A stretch of DNA of 8,282 bases, taken from Lachnospiraceae bacterium (GTDB lineage: Bacteria > Bacillota > Clostridia > Lachnospirales > Lachnospiraceae). Under the pieces are notes generated by a model. It worked only from the letters and a program-made list of their open reading frames with translations, had not been told where the DNA came from and made no database searches. The translations under genes and the position numbers were made by a program. Location: the NCBI GenBank assembly GCA_009774375.1, contig VSNO01000178.1, positions 1 through 8,282 of the forward strand. The letters are read 5' to 3'. This document shows positions 6,661-8,282 of the stretch, piece by piece (the stretch's first letter is position 1; each line of letters begins with the position of its first letter).

Positions 6661-7964
6661 AAGCTGTTGGAATAGATATAGGAACGACCTCGATCTGTCT
6701 GGTCTTGTATGACCAGGAGAGCGGCAGGATACAGGAGAGCGTCAGCGCCCCGAACCGGTTTCTGAAAGGGACATTCCGGCAGGATGCAGACTGGATCGTG
6801 TCTGTGGCAAGGGAGAAGCTGGACTGGCTGCTGGAACAGGACGCAGGCATCGGCGTGATCGGCATATCCGCACAGATGCATGGCATTGTATATGTGGATC
6901 GGGAGGGCATGGCTGTCTCGCCCTATTATACATGGAAGGAAACGTGCGGAAAGAAGTTTTTTGAGGGGATGGAGGCTGCAGAATGGCTCTCCCGCAAGAC
7001 CGGCTGTCCGATGTATGCGGGCTATGGGACCGTAACCCATTTTGTGCTGGACAAAATGGGGGAGATCCCGGCGGAGGCTGTCGGTATGGTAAACATTGGG
7101 GATTATCTGGCAATGCGGCTGTGCGGTCTGTCAGAGACAGGCACGGACTGCAGTATCGCGGCGAGCTTTGGCGGGTTTGACCTCTCCGCAGGCAGGTTTG
7201 ATCTTGGCGCGCTGCGGGCGGCGGGGGTGGATACACGGTTTTATCCGCAGGTCAGGACAGAGCGCAGGACGGCGGGATACTACCGCAGTATACCGGTGAT
7301 GCCGGCAGTCGGGGACAATCAGGCGAGTGTCTATGCGGCTGCAGGGGAGGACAGCCGCGTGGTCAGTGTCAACGTGGGAACCGGGGCACAGGTTTCTGTG
7401 ACGGATACCCGGCTCGATCCCCTACAGACGGGAGAGATCAGACCGTTTACGCGGCAGCGCTATCTCTATGTGCAGGCATCGGTAAACGGCGGAAAGGCTT
7501 ATGAGAAGCTTGCCGCTTTTTTTGAGGAGACGGTGGAGCTGTTTACCGGCGCGAAGACCGATGCTGGGATCGATGTTTATGAGAAGATGGCAGCTATGGG
7601 AATGGCTGCGGGGCAGACCACGCTGGTCGTCACGCCAAGCCTCTGCGGCGCAAGAGGAGAGGGCAGCAGTTCCGGAAGCGTGCGGAACCTGACGGAGGAG
7701 AATTTCCATCCGTCGGATCTGGTGAGTGCCTATGTGACAGGGATGGCGCAGGAATTGTACCAGCTGTATCTGAAGTTTCCGCCGGATCTGAGAAAGGGAC
7801 GCAGAAGGATCGCGGCCAGCGGCAATGGCATCCGCAAAAACAGGCTTTTGGCACAGGAAGTGGAGCGGCTGTTCGGCATGCCGCTGGAATTTGGGGAATG
7901 GAAGGAAGAGGCAGCAGCAGGGGCAGCCATGATGGCGGTACAGGCGCTGCAGGCCGGGTCCTGA
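6657..7964 (+). CDS. FGGY-family carbohydrate kinase, sedoheptulokinase-like, substrate unknown
   Basis: ATP-dependent kinase of the FGGY family (435 residues; relatives are usually about 480-520). The N-terminal phosphate motif is D7-I-G-T-T-S12, followed by G69-ISAQMHG-76. The probable catalytic base is D220 in GDNQASVYAA, a form that resembles sedoheptulokinase (GD-QASVY) more than xylulokinase. The second-domain ATP motifs are N239-VGTGAQ-245, A387-SGNGIRKN and E417-EAAAGAAMMA. The usual substrate motif WxDxR is changed to W93-K-E-T-C97, so the Asp is Glu and the Arg is lost; the preferred sugar may be non-standard. The ATG overlaps the GH36 stop, with GGGAGAGGA at 6642-6650 as ribosome binding site. 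The likely role is phosphorylation of a ketose, polyol or related product released by the glycosidases. Xylulokinase, ribulokinase or sedoheptulokinase activity cannot be told apart from sequence alone. Confidence 0.87.
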   Translation: MKAVGIDIGTTSICLVLYDQESGRIQESVSAPNRFLKGTFRQDADWIVSVAREKLDWLLEQDAGIGVIGISAQMHGIVYVDREGMAVSPYYTWKETCGKKFFEGMEAAEWLSRKTGCPMYAGYGTVTHFVLDKMGEIPAEAVGMVNIGDYLAMRLCGLSETGTDCSIAASFGGFDLSAGRFDLGALRAAGVDTRFYPQVRTERRTAGYYRSIPVMPAVGDNQASVYAAAGEDSRVVSVNVGTGAQVSVTDTRLDPLQTGEIRPFTRQRYLYVQASVNGGKAYEKLAAFFEETVELFTGAKTDAGIDVYEKMAAMGMAAGQTTLVVTPSLCGARGEGSSSGSVRNLTEENFHPSDLVSAYVTGMAQELYQLYLKFPPDLRKGRRRIAASGNGIRKNRLLAQEVERLFGMPLEFGEWKEEAAAGAAMMAVQALQAGS

Positions 7965-8007
7965 TATGGGACAGAGAGACTCGCAGGAGAGGGGAACAGG
8001 AAGCAGG

Positions 8008-8265
8008 ATGAATGCAGCAAAGAAGATCAGCTTAAACGGCAATGACTGGAAAATGAAGGAGTTTGTGGGGATGGACTGGGTATGGCGCGATTCCGTCAAA
8101 CCGGATACCGGCGATGTGCGCTGGTGGTATCCGGCGACAGTGCCCGGCAGTGTCATGCACGATCTGGCGGCAAACGGCCTGATTCCGGATCCCCACTATG
8201 AATGCAATGAAACAGTATCAATCCCCCAGCTGAGCTGGGGGAATAACAGATGCAAGTGGCGGTGA
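8008..8265 (+). pseudogene. 5' part of a GH2 beta-mannosidase-like gene, apparently interrupted after about codon 67
   Basis: The first 67 codons match the N-terminus of GH2 beta-mannosidase-type enzymes: the ISLNGNDW opening, a WVWRDS segment near 24-29, then ATVPGSVMHDL (43-53) and GLIPDPHYECN (57-67). Family members continue with a segment like SLL-EWV and an aromatic strand. Here the frame instead runs through ETVSIPQLSW to a TGA at 8263-8265, and neither other frame restores the expected sequence. A complete GH2 enzyme would be about 800 residues, so the reading frame is broken. The most likely cause is insertion of the mobile-element end that follows. ATG 8008 was chosen over ATG 7966 because the conserved region begins right after it and AGGAAG at 7998-8003 gives a ribosome binding site. 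It lies 43 bases after the kinase stop, so it was probably the next gene of the operon. The remainder of the gene is outside the window. Confidence 0.7.
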
Positions 8266-8282
8266 ACAGAGTACCAAAAAAT
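8209..8282. mobile_element. probable left end of an IS200/IS605-type element, cut by the window edge
   Basis: Coding similarity of the GH2 gene stops at about 8208, and roughly 14 bases further in there is a perfect hairpin (8222-8242). A subterminal hairpin without terminal inverted repeats is the hallmark of IS200/IS605 ends. After the hairpin an ATG at 8250-8252 opens a frame to the window edge (MQVAVNRVPKN), preceded by GGGGGA at 8237-8242; this could be the start of an element gene, though I do not recognise it. The exact junction is uncertain by several bases. A group II intron, another repeat or an assembly join are alternatives. No transposase is visible. Confidence 0.4.
8222..8242. 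repeat. perfect 10-bp-arm hairpin near the GH2 break point
   Basis: TCCCCCAGCT (8222-8231) and AGCTGGGGGA (8233-8242) are perfect inverted arms around a single central G; in folded form the loop would be a few bases of the AGCTGAGCT centre. No T-run follows on either strand, so it is not an ordinary intrinsic terminator. The right arm contains the only purine-rich sequence at suitable spacing before the ATG at 8250, so folding could hide that ribosome binding site, as known for IS200 transposase genes. Confidence 0.75.

Noticed and set aside
7966..8007. ATG 7966 as start of the GH2 gene
   Set aside because: It would add 14 residues with no family similarity, and no ribosome binding site precedes it; ATG 8008 fits the conserved N-terminus.
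8222..8242. Intrinsic terminator near the right edge
   Set aside because: There is no T-run on either strand and it lies inside what should be GH2 coding sequence.
8200..8265. Simple frameshift in the GH2 gene
   Set aside because: All three forward frames after 8208 lack the expected continuation, so one inserted or missing base cannot explain the break.
1..8282. CRISPR arrays, tRNA or rRNA genes, riboswitches
   Set aside because: I saw no regularly spaced repeats, tRNA-like cloverleaf or rRNA segments, and no intergenic gap is long enough for a typical riboswitch except the leader, which shows no known aptamer motif.

Overview
The window carries one long plus-strand gene cluster for uptake and breakdown of an unidentified glycoside. 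The organism is most likely a gut-type Firmicute of the Clostridia, probably Lachnospiraceae. The reasons are the AT-rich, purine-rich leader, strong AAGGAGG-type ribosome binding sites, a lipoprotein binding protein with a Ser/Thr/Pro/Glu-rich stalk, and the layout of ABC permeases, binding protein, ROK regulator and cytosolic glycosidases without a dedicated ATPase. This assignment comes from sequence style alone, not from a database match.

Layout: 1-122 is a leader with no secure gene; it holds a 12-bp perfect palindrome and a good ribosome binding site in front of a TTG start. 123-1037 and 1034-1891 are two MalF/MalG-type sugar ABC permeases. 1925-3286 is the lipid-anchored sugar-binding protein. 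3287-3355 is a short regulatory spacer with a 10-bp-arm inverted repeat and a plausible internal promoter. 3356-4612 is a ROK-family repressor-like regulator. 4609-6660 is a GH36 / raffinose synthase-Sip1-like glycosidase, probably an alpha-galactosidase. 6657-7964 is a short FGGY-family carbohydrate kinase that looks closest to sedoheptulokinases. From 8008 a GH2 beta-mannosidase-like gene begins, but its similarity stops after about 67 codons. The break is followed by a perfect 10-bp-arm hairpin that looks like the left end of an IS200/IS605-type element. The window ends 40 bases after that hairpin.

How the genes work together (inference): the binding protein and permeases import a small glycoside, powered by an ATPase encoded elsewhere. 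The ROK protein senses a sugar and controls the cluster. The GH36 enzyme, which has no signal peptide, removes an alpha-linked (galactosyl) unit in the cytosol. The GH2 enzyme, if intact elsewhere or in other strains, would remove a beta-linked (mannosyl-like) unit. The FGGY kinase phosphorylates a released sugar, ketose or polyol. ATGA stop/start overlaps at three of the gene junctions indicate tight translational coupling.

The points most worth a second look are the promoter/dyad in front of the ROK gene, the apparently interrupted GH2 gene at the right edge, the short FGGY kinase that lacks the usual WxDxR substrate motif, and the unusual pairing of a Sip1-like GH36 with an FGGY kinase.
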